Below are positions 54,957 to 64,000 of a stretch of DNA of 64,000 nt, in pieces. The DNA is from R-RK-3 sp963834945 (GTDB lineage Bacteria; Pseudomonadota; Alphaproteobacteria; Rhizobiales; Rhodomicrobiaceae). The stretch covers positions 780,939-844,938 of the forward strand of contig CAWIDT010000005.1 of assembly GCA_963834945.1 (NCBI GenBank), given 5' to 3'. The translations under genes and the position numbers were made by a program. Under the pieces are notes generated by a model, which was not told the DNA's origin, made no database searches, and saw only the letters and a program-made list of their open reading frames with translations. Every line of letters begins with the position of its first letter. The first letter of the stretch is position 1.

Positions 54957-55889
54957 TCAGCGCGAGATGATCATGCAACTAAGATTTTTCGTCTTCAGCA
55001 GCTCGCAGATCGCCGTCGCTTCGCCGCGATCATAGGGTTCGGCGACGATCTTGTAGAGCGTGCCGCCATCGTCGGTTGCGAGAATCTTCACCGCGGGCGA
55101 GCGCCCGGCCAGCTCCGGCCCGAACTTTTTGGCGATGCGGTCGACCTCGGAAATCGCACCGTCTTCCGAACGCAGCGCGGCAAACTGGATGCCGAATTTG
55201 CCCGCAAACTCGTCCGACGACGCTGCCGGAGACGCCGCCGGAGAGGCTGCCGGTTTCGCCGCGGCGCTGCGCGCCGGCTTCTCGGCCTTCACGCTCGTGA
55301 CCCGCGGACGCTCCGGAGCCACCGTCACTGTTGCCGCGACGGGCGTCGGACGCTGCGTTTCCTGCGACGAGGTTTCCGATGAGCCGAATATGCTGCTGAA
55401 CACGCTGCTCAAGCTGCTGCCGGTCGGTTGTTCCGACGCCGACGCCTTGGGCACACGCGGCTTCTTTTCTTTTCCTGGATCCGGATGCTCGGCTGGTTCT
55501 GGCGCGGCTTTCCCGGATTCGGAGGCGATGCCCAGCTTGCTGCCGATACGGTCTCGGCCGTCTTCCGCCTTGGCCTTATCGGCGGGGGAGAGGCCGCCCA
55601 TCCAAAGCGCCGAATTGTAATCGGCCAGGGCAAAGGCGAGCTTACTCAGCTTTTCCTGCGCCTGAGCGCGCATCAGCAAGGCTTTTGCGGAGGCGTCGGC
55701 AGGCAGCTTCCCGGAACTCAGCGCGGCATCGATCAACTCGATCGCCTTCACCGGGATGCCTTGCTCCATCATCTTGCTAGCCTGAGTGAGCGCGGCCGTG
55801 GCGTCATCTGCGCGAGCGGAAGGGGCGATGATGGATAAGCCCAATGCCGCCGCGAACAAAGCAGCGTTTATGCGGAGATAAATAGCCAT
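54957..55889 (-). CDS. Exported SPOR-domain protein with TPR-like N-terminus
   Basis: From ATG 55889 the 310-residue protein has a signal peptide (INAALFAAALGLSIIAPSARA). A TPR-like helical region (AALTQASKMMEQGIPVKAIE, AKALLMRAQAQEKLSKLAFA, about residues 30-115) precedes a Pro/Ser/Ala-rich linker (about 125-225). A C-terminal SPOR domain follows (FAGKFGIQFAALRSEDGAIS, LYKIVAEPYDRGEATAICEL). SPOR domains bind glycan strands lacking stem peptides at the septum, so a divisome-associated periplasmic role is likely. It is convergent with recG, 19 bases apart. Confidence 0.82.
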   Translation of the reverse strand: MAIYLRINAALFAAALGLSIIAPSARADDATAALTQASKMMEQGIPVKAIELIDAALSSGKLPADASAKALLMRAQAQEKLSKLAFALADYNSALWMGGLSPADKAKAEDGRDRIGSKLGIASESGKAAPEPAEHPDPGKEKKPRVPKASASEQPTGSSLSSVFSSIFGSSETSSQETQRPTPVAATVTVAPERPRVTSVKAEKPARSAAAKPAASPAASPAASSDEFAGKFGIQFAALRSEDGAISEVDRIAKKFGPELAGRSPAVKILATDDGGTLYKIVAEPYDRGEATAICELLKTKNLSCMIISR

Positions 55890-56062
55890 AACAACGCGGA
55901 CTCTTACGCAATTGCCCCAGGATTGCAACACCCTCGCCTGTGGATATCATGCACAGAAATGCGACAAGAGATTGATCGCACTGGTGCTTTTTTGCCACAT
56001 TTCTTGACCGAATTACGGCACTGGACGCGCTGGATGAGCAGGAGTCGCCGGCACGATGCCGG

Positions 56063-57884
56063 CTACTCCACCGTCACCGATTTGGCCAGATTGCGGGGCT
56101 GATCCACATCCGTTCCGAGCAGCACCGCAGTATGGTAGGCGAGCAACTGCACCGGAAGCGCGTAGAGGATCGGCGCGATGAAGGCGTGCGCCTTGGGCAG
56201 GCGGACCTGCGCGGTGAGCTTGGTGCCGGTCAGCGCCGCATCGTCGCTGGTGATAAGGATGATCTGGCCGCCGCGCGCCGCCACCTCCTGCATGTTGGAG
56301 ATGGTCTTCTCGTAGAGCGCATCGCGCGGAGCAACCACAATGACAGGCACGGTTTCGTCGATCAGCGCAATCGGGCCGTGCTTCAGCTCACCCGCCGCGA
56401 AGCCTTCGGCGTGGATATAGGAAATCTCCTTCAGCTTCAGCGCCCCTTCCAGCGCCAGCGGATAGTAGCTACCGCGCCCCATATAGAGCACGTCGCTCGC
56501 GTGCGACAGAAGATGAGCCAGCTTTTCGAACTCCTCTTCACGCCGCAGGACCTCGTTCATCAGCCGCGGCAGCTCGACCAGCCCCTTGACGATTTCGGCT
56601 TCCTGGGGGCCGCTTAGATGTCCGCGCACGCGGGCGGCGGCTATCGCCATGCAGGCCAGAACCGCAAGCTGGCTGGTGAACGCCTTCGTCGAGGCGACAC
56701 CGATTTCCGGCCCGGCGAGCGTCGGCAGAATGGCGTCCGATTCCCGCGCGATGGTCGATTGCGGCACGTTGACGATTGAGAGGATCGCCTGCGCCTGTTC
56801 TTTCGCGTAGCGCAAGCCGGCGAGCGTATCGGCGGTTTCGCCGGATTGCGAAATGAACAGCGCCAGGCCGTCCGGCGGCAGCGGCGCCTCGCGGTAGCGG
56901 AATTCGGATGCGACATCGATATCGACGGGCAGGCGCGCATAGCGCTCGAACCAGTATTTCGCCATCATGCCTGCGTAATAGGCGGTGCCGCAGGCCGAGA
57001 TCGTCAGGCGCGACAGCTTGCTGAAATCGAATTTGGTATCCATCAGCTCGACGCGGCTTTCGGCGAAATGCACGTAATGTCCAAGCGTGCGGGCGATCAC
57101 GTCGGGCTGCTCATGGATTTCCTTGGCCATGAAATGCCGGTGATTGCCCTTGTCGGCCAGCAGCGCGCTGGCTTGCGTGATTTGCACCGGGCGCTCGACC
57201 GCGTTGCCCTGTTCATCGCGGATACGCACGCTGGTGCGCGTCAGAGCCACCCAGTCGCCTTCCTCCAGATAGGCGACCCGGTTGGTGAACGGGGCCAGCG
57301 CCATGGCATCGGAGCCTAAATACATTTCGCCATCGCCATAGCCGATCGCAAGCGGGCTGCCTCGCCGCGCGCCGATCGAGCAGATCGTCTTCTCCGGCAA
57401 ACAGCATCGCCAGGGCGAAGGCCCCTTCCAGCCGCCGCAGCGTTTCGGCCACGGCTGCTTCCGGGGAGGCGCCGCTGGCCAACTCGCGATGGATCAGATG
57501 AACGACGGCTTCGGTATCGGTTTCCGTCTCGAACTGCGCCCCGTCGGCCTCCAATTCGGTACGCAGCTCATGAAAATTCTCGATGATGCCGTTGTGTACA
57601 AGCGAAATGCGAGACGTCATATGCGGATGGGCGTTGCGCTCGCTGGGAACGCCGTGCGTGGCCCAACGCGTATGGCCGATGCCGGCGGTGCCGCGCAGCG
57701 GCTGCGTGGCAAGCAAGGCCTCCAGATTGCGCAGCTTGCCCTGGGCGCGGCGGCGGGCGAGCTTGCCCTCTTCGAGCGTCGAGACGCCGGCGGAATCATA
57801 GCCGCGATATTCGAGCCGTTTCAGCGCGTCGACCAGCGCGTCGACGACAGGCTGTTTTCCCAAAATCCCGATGATTCCGCACAT
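56063..57884 (-). CDS. glmS: Glutamine--fructose-6-phosphate aminotransferase GlmS (one frameshift)
   Basis: The N-terminal glutaminase begins MCGIIGILG with catalytic Cys2 and has HTRWATHGVPSERNAHPH and LVHNGIIENF. The isomerase half has two SIS domains (ACGTAYYAGMMAKYW, SQSGETADTLAGLRYAKEQA, STKAFTSQLAVLA) and the C-terminal end NLAKSVTVE. A single shift near 57377-57390, between LAMLFAGED and ICSIGARRGSPLAIGYGDG, splits the frame. Corrected length is about 607 residues, as expected. Because GlmS is essential, the shift is probably a sequence error. No glmS ribozyme is expected here and none is seen. Confidence 0.93.
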
Positions 57885-58033
57885 GGTCTTTCCCGTCCGT
57901 CAGCAATCGAAACTGTCGCGATGAGCGTTTTTTAGCGCCGGACATCGTTTATGCCGCACGCAAATAATTTCCAAATCAAAGCCGATTACAAACTATTGCA
58001 GCAGCTTGTTTCAATTGCGTAGCGGTGGCGCTG

Positions 58034-59376
58034 TCATTTCTGCCGCTTTTGCTTGTTGCGGATCGCCCAATCGGGAATCTGCTTCTGCTCGGAGCGCTCC
58101 ACGGCCAGTGCGTGCGGCGCCACATCGCGGGTGATGACGCTGCCGGAGCCGACATACGCGCCCTCACCGATATTAACGGGCGCGACAAGCGCGCTGTTGG
58201 AGCCGATGAACGCCCCCTCGCCGATCTCGGTGAAATGCTTCTCGAAGCCGTCATAATTGCAGATGATGGTGCCCGCGCCCAGATTGGCGCCCGCGCCGAC
58301 GCGCGCATCGCCGACATAGGCGAGGTGGTTGACCTTGGCGCCGGCCCCGATCACCGCCTTTTTGATCTCGACGAAATTGCCGATCTTGGCCTTGGCCCCG
58401 ATTTCCGCTCCGGGCCGCAGCCTGGCGAACGGTCCGATCACCGCGCCATCGGCGATTTCGGCCTGCTCGATATAGCAGTTGGCCTTGATCTCGACCGCAT
58501 TGCCGACCGTGACCTTGGGACCGAAGAACACATTCGGCTCGACGATGACATCCTGGCCCAGCCTTGTATCGTAGCTGAAGGTGACGGTGTCGGGCGCGAT
58601 CAGCGTCGCCCCGCTCCGCATGGCCGCCTCGCGCAGCCGCTTCTGCATCAGGCCCTCGGCGCGCGCCAGCTGGACGCGGTCATTGACGCCCATCACTTCG
58701 TCTTCCGGGCAGGTCACCACGGCCACGGCCAGACCGTCGCTCCGCGCGATTTCCACAGCGTCGGTCAGGTAGTATTCGCCCTTGGCGTTGGCGTTGCCGA
58801 TGCGGCTAAGCAGCGGAAGCAGAACGCCCGAGCGGAAGGCCATGACGCCGGAATTGCATAGGTTGAGCCGCTTTTCGGCCTCGCTCGCCTCGCGCTCTTC
58901 ACGAATGGCGACCAGCGCGCCTGTCTCGTCGCGCAGCAGACGCCCATAGCCGGTCGGATCGGCGGCCTCGAAGCCGAGCACGGCGACGGCGGCCCCGCCA
59001 TCCAGCGCCGCGAGCAGACGCCGGAGCGTGTCGGGCAGCAGCAGCGGCGTATCGCCATAAAGGATGACGACATCGCCGTCGAAACCCTCGATGGCGGGCT
59101 GCGCGGCCAGCACCGCATTGGCGGTCCCCAGCCTGTCGGTCTGGACAAAGAACGCGCGCCTCGCGCGCCAATTTGGCGAGCGCCCCGCGCGCCGCCTCCA
59201 TCTCCGGGCCGATGACGAAGGCAAGCCGCGATGCGCCCGCCGCCATGGCGCCCGCCGCCGCATGTGCGGCAATCGGCCGCCCGGCGACCGGATGCATGAC
59301 CTTCGGAATCGCCGACTTCATGCGCGTGCCGAGCCCGGCGGCAAGTATGATCGACAGCCAAGGTCGAGATGGTCAT
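58034..59376 (-). CDS. glmU: Bifunctional GlcNAc-1-P uridylyltransferase / GlcN-1-P acetyltransferase GlmU (two frameshifts)
   Basis: The start MTISTLAV at 59376 is followed, after a shift near 59350, by ILAAGLGTRMKSAIPKVMHP, the nucleotidyltransferase loop. After a shift near 59165 come FFVQTDRLGTANAVLAAQPA, VVILYGDTPLLL and NLCNSGVMAF. The C-terminal left-handed beta-helix shows hexapeptide repeats (IGPFARLRPGAEIGAKAKIG, NFVEIKKAVIGAGAKVNHLA, NYDGFEKHFTEIG). Corrected length is about 447 residues. It makes UDP-GlcNAc and lies about 150 bases upstream of glmS on the same strand. Confidence 0.93.
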
Positions 59377-59413
59377 TTGATCGTCCAAGCCGTTGAGGAT
59401 GCAGATGTCCAAT

Positions 59414-59450
59414 CGATTAGAGCACGATCTGGAAAAGCGGAAATCCCATT
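59414..59450. repeat. TAGAGC..GATC dispersed repeat, partial copy
   Basis: TAGAGCACGATCTGGAAAAG followed by an inverted GGAAA...TTTTCC pair resembles the element at 1673-1785 and the TAGAGCATGATC palindromes scattered in Hyphomicrobiales genomes. It lies just upstream of glmU. Confidence 0.5.
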
Positions 59451-59493
59451 TTCCTAAACATGCGCCGCATGATCAGCGTCTTGCGATCGCCGC

Positions 59494-59762
59494 CTATTCC
59501 GGCAGATCGCCTTCGCCAGAGCCGGTTCCCTTCGGCGGGTCCGGTCCGCGCCGGATAGATGGCGCAGCTATTCGTACCCCAGGGCGAAGGCGGGACAATA
59601 GCGGAAAAGCCCTGTCGCCGCCGAAAACTGCCCCGGCAGCCCAAGCAATCCAGGCAAATATTTCGGGCAAAACCGGGCCGAACCGGCCACAGCTCCAGGC
59701 CAGCAGCCCGAGCCCAAGACAAGACGAAAAACGCCGTCGATCACGCCCACATTGGTGATCAT
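59494..59762 (-). CDS. DUF2892 (YgaP-type) small membrane protein (frameshifted)
   Basis: The start MITNVGVIDGVFRLVLG at 59762 is the DUF2892 N-terminal signature (NVG..D...R...G). The next frame gives LGLGLLAWSCGRFGPVLPEI and AWIAWAAGAVF, then ATGLFRYCPAFAL and GTNSC, matching the family end TGLF..CP...LG.N.C. At least three shifts occur in 150 bases and the 3' end is uncertain. Such proteins have two membrane helices; their function is not established. Confidence 0.6.
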
Positions 59763-59810
59763 GGCTTTGCCCCGCATTAGCCGCGCGCCCAGGGATAGCA
59801 CATGCGCACA

Positions 59811-59840
59811 AAGAAAAAAGCCGCTGCGAACAGCGGCTTT
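59811..59840 (-). terminator. Rho-independent terminator of the porin gene
   Basis: On the minus strand AAAGCCGCTG, a TTCG tetraloop and CAGCGGCTTT form a perfect ten-base stem followed by a T-run (TTTCTTTG). It is 42 bases past the porin stop. Confidence 0.9.
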
Positions 59841-59881
59841 AGTTTGGTCGATCTTTTTTGTCTTTGTTAGCCGCGCTTAGC

Positions 59882-61135
59882 TTAGAATTTGATCCTGGAG
59901 CCGAGCATGACGGTCGAAAAATCTTCCAGACTCAGATCTACGCCGTTGCTGCGGTTGCATCGAAGCTCCAGAAGGTGGCCTGCGCATAAAGTTCGAGCGC
60001 CGCGCTGTCGAACTTCTGCACGACACCGAGACCCCAGCGGTCGCTTCGCTGCTCGCGAAGCCCGATTTGCGCTTGCAACAGCGACATCATCGTAGATCTC
60101 CGTATTCGCCGTAAATGGTCGTCGAGCCGTAAGGCAGGAACTTCCGCTCAATGCCGAGTTGGGCGTACCAGAAATCGAAGCATCCGGGCCGATTGTCATA
60201 TTCTCTCTTGCCCGCTGCGAAGGCGCCATAGATGCCGGTCGGAACATGCATCAGCGAGATGGAGCCGCTCAGCACGGTGAAGTCGCTATTGGCGATGGAC
60301 GAAGCGGTCGTGCTCGCGTCGTTGGTGTCGTCCCACTGATAGGCGATCGCGGCCGCGACGCGAACCGAGTTCCATTCTTTTTTGAACCGCAGCGCGATAT
60401 CGGCATAGTCGTCATCGCCCCATGACGCGGACAGGATGAAGCCATAGATCGACGGCGAGTCATAACGGATGACGTCGTCGCGGCTGCCATCGAAGTTCTG
60501 GCGATGCTCTTCAGCTGAATGGTCGGAATAGCCGCCGCTGCCGTCGCGAAGGGTGAAGTTGTTCCCCATGTGAAGGTCGGAGTTGCGCAGCGAATTGCCG
60601 AGCACGACTTCGTTGGCGCCGTCGGCCGCGGTGCTGCCCTGCCCGATGGTTACCCGGCCGAGCCGGTCGCTTTCGATATAGACGTTGCTGTAGCGAATGG
60701 CGATTTCGTTCTCGTTGCCGTCGTCGAACTTCGTGGCGACGCCGCCATTGTCGACTTTATCCGACGCGGATCCTGAATGTCGAGTTCGACGAGGAAGCCG
60801 GCCGTCCAGCCGGGCCGCATAGCCGCTTTGCCGGTAAAGCCGACGCGCGTGCCGGAATAATCATTGTCGACGATATAGGCATCGGAGTCCTCGCCGTCGT
60901 CCCAGATCAGCAAGGCCTTGTTGACCTGGCCATAGACCTGCAGCGACACGACGCGGTTGCCCTTGCGGGCGGTCGTGGCTTCAAGTTCCGCGACACGCTC
61001 TTCGAGGTCTGCGCAGCAGCCGCCGCCCAGATCCGCCGCATGCGCGGGGGCGGAGGCATAGGCGCCCATGAGTAGTCCAGCCGTCGCGGCCAGAGCGGCC
61101 CGGCTCGACATCGTCCTAAATCCGCGAATCATCAT
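59882..61135 (-). CDS. Alphaproteobacterial outer-membrane porin (several frameshifts)
   Basis: The N-terminus is a signal peptide (ALAATAGLLMGAYASAPAHA) followed by DLEERVAELEATTARKGNR, the short coiled coil of this porin group. VVSLQVYGQVNKALLIWDDG and YIVDNDYSGTRVGFTGKAAM come next. Barrel strands and the eyelet loop continue in other frames (NVYIESDRLGRVTIGQGSTA, YDSPSIYGFILSASWGDDDY, YAQLGIERKFLPYGSTTIYG). It ends DLSLEDFSTVMLGSRIKF with the terminal Phe recognised by BamA. Shifts lie near 60770, 60600, 60090 and 59950. Corrected length is about 418 residues. A strong terminator and upstream palindromes indicate a highly expressed, regulated gene. Confidence 0.82.
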
Positions 61136-61450
61136 CTTCACCGCTGAGGGCTCCATGTTAAATCTCGCAGGCGTTCCACCTGCTAATTGCCTCTCCAAGA
61201 TTACGCGGTCACTCATGGGAATCGGCATGAGCAATCACTGATTGCGTGCTCTGGCTTATATGCAATCATAGGTTGCATCAATGTCAATTCCCTGCTTGCC
61301 ACAGGAATCTTCCCGATTCTGTGACATATTTGCCGGATTGCGTCAGGCTTAGGGGGCGCGATCAACGTGGAAGATCAGCCGCTACGCCGCGCCCTCAAGA
61401 CAACGGTGGAACCGGACGGCAACTGGGCCGGGCGACGTGGTTACCGCCGC
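61136..61450. promoter_or_regulatory. Porin upstream region
   Basis: This 315-base gap carries two copies of a GCAATCA-type palindrome (61231-61276) and otherwise nothing that looks coding. It should contain the porin promoter and the 3' end of the HlyD-type gene; no terminator was found for the latter. Confidence 0.55.
61231..61276. promoter_or_regulatory. Paired palindromic operators upstream of the porin
   Basis: GCAATCA-C-TGATTGC (61231-61245) is a perfect 15-base palindrome. A second, related copy GCAATCA-T-AGGTTGC lies at 61262-61276. Their centres are 31 bases apart, close to three helical turns, about 100-130 bases before the porin start. The binding protein is unknown. Confidence 0.6.
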
Positions 61451-62442
61451 TCAGAAGAAGGCGGTTACGGAGACCTTTTGCAGCAAGGGAAAGGCGTCTC
61501 CCCGTAAGCCGGATTTTGGCGAGCTGGCTGCGTTCACGCGGCTTGAAAGTATTTTGAAATTCCGTGGCGAGCGCGTCGGTCATCGGAAGGATTTCGGCGA
61601 TCACGCCCGAGGCGAAACGCTGGCCATCGGAGACGATGACCTTGTCGCCGACATTGATGGAGAACATGTAGCGATGCGGCAGATAGGCGAGCACATAGGG
61701 ATCGCCGGAATACAGCGACAGCATCGGCTCGCCGGTCCGGTAGACATTGCCGACCGACGGCACCGACACGCCGATCGCGCCTGTAACGGGCGCGCGGATG
61801 ACCCCTTCGGCATAATGCGCCTGCAGATCGGAGAGCGTGCTTTCCGCCAACTCCCGCGCCTCTTGCAGCGTGGCGACTTCCTTTTCCAGCGTCTTGAGCT
61901 GGGTCGCGAGCTTGATCCGGTCGCCCTGGGCGCTGAAATTGGCGGTCAGCGCCGTGTCGTAGCTGGATGCGGTGGTGAGGCCGGCCTGCGCCAATTCGTC
62001 GAATTTGCCGACCACCCGGGTCGCTTCGCCTTCGCGCTTCATGGCGAGCGGCAGCAACTCCGCCACCGTCTCGGCGCGGATGCGAAACTCCACCGTATCC
62101 GCCACCAGCCTGGCGCGCCGGGCGGACAGATCCGCCAGACGCTCCAGCATTTCGGTGGATTGCAGCCGCATGATGACCTGGCCCTTCTCGACCTCCTGGC
62201 CTTCGCTGATGTCGACATCCTGAATGCGCGCCACAAAGGTCGTGGCGATCACGGTCTTGTCCTTCAAGACGAGGCCATCGGCGCGCAGAACAAGCATGTC
62301 GCCGAAGCAGAAATTGAGCACGGCGAGGACAAAAATCCCGAGAATGCCGAGATAGATCGTCTCGGCCTACCGGATTGGCGACCTTGCGTTTCTCGTTCAC
62401 CAGCGCGTCCGACCGGGGCCGTTTCTTCAAACCCTGGATCAT
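61451..62442 (-). CDS. HlyD-family periplasmic adaptor protein (two frameshifts)
   Basis: ATG 62442 (GGAG seven to eight bases upstream) begins a basic cytosolic tail, then one membrane helix (IYLGILGIFVLAVLNFCFGD, about residues 28-47). A biotinyl-lipoyl half (IQDVDISEGQEVEKGQVIMR), a long coiled coil (about residues 90-200) and the second lipoyl/beta-barrel part (VIRAPVTGAIGVSVPSVGNV, GDKVIVSDGQRFASGVIAEI) follow. The end is LLQKVSVTAFF. Shifts lie near 62368 and 61500. This is the layout of HlyD/EmrA and Alg44-like adaptors used for polymer or drug export. It follows the zinc-ribbon protein by 80 bases on the same strand. Confidence 0.78.
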
Positions 62443-62521
62443 AGCCGTCTCCGTATTGAATATCTCGTGCTGATACGCATGCACCTGTAGAGAGTGCCGG
62501 TATCGGCAAAAGCAATCGGCA

Positions 62522-64000
62522 TCAGGCGAAATCCTCCGGTCCGAAAAAGCGGATCTTCACCCCCAGGTCGATACGGATGCCGGCGGTTGCCTCTTCGTGA
62601 ATTTGGGCGGCGCGTTTCCTCGGCCTCGCCGGGCCGAGGCCGGCGAGCAGGCAGAAATCATAGGACCGGCCCTTGATGACCACGTCTTTGTCGCGAGCAG
62701 CTTCGGAGCTTCTCCAGGAACAGATCGCGCGCCTGGGAGAATTGCCGCATTCCGGTTTCGCGGACGATTTCGCGCTCATTCTCATAAGACAGGTTGAGCA
62801 CCGAGAAGGGCGTCCTGTTTTCGTTGTAGGTCTTGGCGGCGCCGTTCAGCGCCACGACGAAATCGAGCGGCAGATCGGAAAAGCGCATGGACTGCTGCGC
62901 CGGACCGCGCAGGGCGCGCCCCATTTGCAGGAACGCGGTACCTTCTTCGGTCAGCGCGTAGGAATAGGTGTCCTTAGCCGCCGCCGCGTCGCTGTCGACA
63001 TGGGAGGAGCAATCGAGGCAGACAAAGCCGATGGCGGGCTCCGAACTGGTGTGCCGGCAGCGCCCGCACACCATGACCGCGCCCGGCTTGTCGTAATCGA
63101 CGCTGAAATGCGACAGCTCCTGCCGGCATTTCGGACAGACCAGCCTGTCGCCGCGCCGGAAATCGGACTCGATGCCCTGATAGGCGCAGCGGAAATGATG
63201 CATGTACTGCTCTTCGCGCAGCTCCGCCGAGCGGCATTCCGGGCATTCCTCGCGCACATGCATGCGGGAGGAGCCGCAGCGATAGCAATAGTGGAACTTG
63301 TCGAAGAACTCGCGGCGAGGAAGCCGTTCTTGAACTGCTTTTCCGCCTCCTGGACCACGGCGCCATGGCCGAGCGACACATTATAGGAGACCAGCGACAC
63401 TTCGCCCGGATCATAGGCGGCCGCGAGCTTGCTATTGCTGACGAACATCCGGCCGAGAATCTTTTCGCCCAGATCGGCGGTCATGGTGAGATCGCGGTGC
63501 AATTCGCCGCGGCGCTGGTGAAAGCTTTGCACCAGCCCGCGCACGGCCTCGCCGCTCGCATAATGCGATTGCGAAGCGTCGAGATCGGCATGCGTGCCGA
63601 GCTCTCCCGACCAGATCGATGATGGGGAACAGATGCAGCTGCTTGCGCTCCCAGATCTGCCCGATATCGGCCAGCTTGGCCGGGCCCTTGATCAGGATCG
63701 CGTCGATTGTCAGATCGCCCGTTGCCGCTTGAAAGCCGGCGGCCGTGAAGCGCGACGGATCGAAATCGTCCGGCCATCTGAGCAGCTCCAGCCCGGTCGC
63801 CCAGGCCGGTTCGGGCCTGCGGCGAGCCGCGCCATTGGCGCCCACCCGTCTGCCGCCCGCCTGGCCTGCGGCGCGGCCGCGCCCGCTTCGGCAGCCGCTT
63901 CGGCCGGGGCCACGCGCCGCCGCCTTTTCGATGACGTTGCAGATTTCATAGATATCGAGCGGCTTGGGGATGATCTGGTCGAAATTCTCGCAGTTCTCCT
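62522..64000 (-). CDS. Receiver-like and TackOD1-type zinc-ribbon output protein, N-terminus beyond the window (several frameshifts)
   Basis: At the right edge the frame reads ENFDQIIPKPLDIYEICNVI, resembling the end of a response-regulator receiver domain with its KP motif. A Pro/Ala-rich linker and a helical segment (GLELLRWPDDFDPSRF, HYASGEAVRGLVQSF, LGEKILGRMFVSN) follow. Next is a Cys-rich module: FFDKFHYCYRCGSSRMHV, ECPECRSAEL, HHFRCAYQGIESDF, VCPKCRQELSHFSVDYDKPG, MVCGRCRH and FVCLDCSSH. This fits the TackOD1 output domain. A C-terminal region ends RIDLGVKIRFFGPEDFA. Shifts lie near 63900, 63600, 63325 and 62700. It is probably a signalling protein linked to the adjacent exporter; the function is inferred. 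Confidence 0.6.

Noticed and set aside
1..64000. tRNA, rRNA, insertion sequence, prophage, toxin-antitoxin or CRISPR-Cas genes
   Set aside because: No cloverleaf with a TTCRA arm, no transposase or integrase motifs and no Cas-like proteins were seen on either strand.

Overview
The window is chromosomal DNA of an alphaproteobacterium, most likely of the order Hyphomicrobiales (Rhizobiales). The evidence is the GC-rich coding sequence, the uninterrupted bamD-lpxC-ftsZ-ftsA-ftsQ-ddl-murB-murC-murG-ftsW-murD-mraY-murF-murE-ftsI-ftsL-rsmH-mraZ gene string, a DUF4164-zapA pair, DUF992 and Cys-rich exported proteins typical of that order, an alphaproteobacterial porin, and TTAA-N7-TTAA (CtrA-type) boxes beside cell-division genes. 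Family and genus cannot be fixed by eye. I see no rRNA, tRNA, CRISPR array, insertion sequence or phage gene.

Layout. 0-6 kb: end of the succinate dehydrogenase operon (sdhC, partial sdhD), a secreted esterase, an AraC/GyrI-like regulator, two tandem paralogous exported proteins of unknown function and a TPR-methyltransferase. 6-11 kb: a surface-glycan region (DUF992 exported protein, O-antigen ligase, NAD-dependent epimerase, COG4310/DUF4910 protein, rfbC). 11-17 kb: a formate/nitrite-family channel and a translationally coupled sulfate-uptake operon sbp-cysT-cysW-cysA plus a CysB-type regulator. 17-24 kb: DUF4164-zapA, arfB, an MFS permease, chorismate mutase, gatA-gatC, a 26-codon membrane ORF, an SDR enzyme and bamD. 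24-45 kb: lpxC and the complete division/cell-wall cluster, all on the minus strand and mostly joined by ATGA overlaps, ending in a 580-base control region upstream of mraZ. 45-55 kb: a GDSL autotransporter, a small Cys-rich exported protein, bactofilin, mfd, sdhE, recG and a SPOR-domain protein. 56-64 kb: glmS, glmU, a DUF2892 fragment, a porin, an HlyD-type adaptor and a zinc-ribbon receiver-output protein that runs off the right edge.

Together most of the window builds the envelope. glmS and glmU make UDP-GlcNAc for murein and lipid A; lpxC commits to lipid A; murB-G and mraY build lipid II; the fts genes, zapA and the SPOR protein use it at the septum; bamD, the porin and the autotransporter concern the outer membrane.

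Quality warning: two stretches (about 5.7-16.7 kb and 57.4-63.9 kb) carry many single-base frameshifts, including in the essential genes glmS and glmU, whereas 17-57 kb is almost free of them. I read these as base-calling or low-coverage errors rather than gene decay, so the affected genes are given as full-span CDS with approximate shift points.
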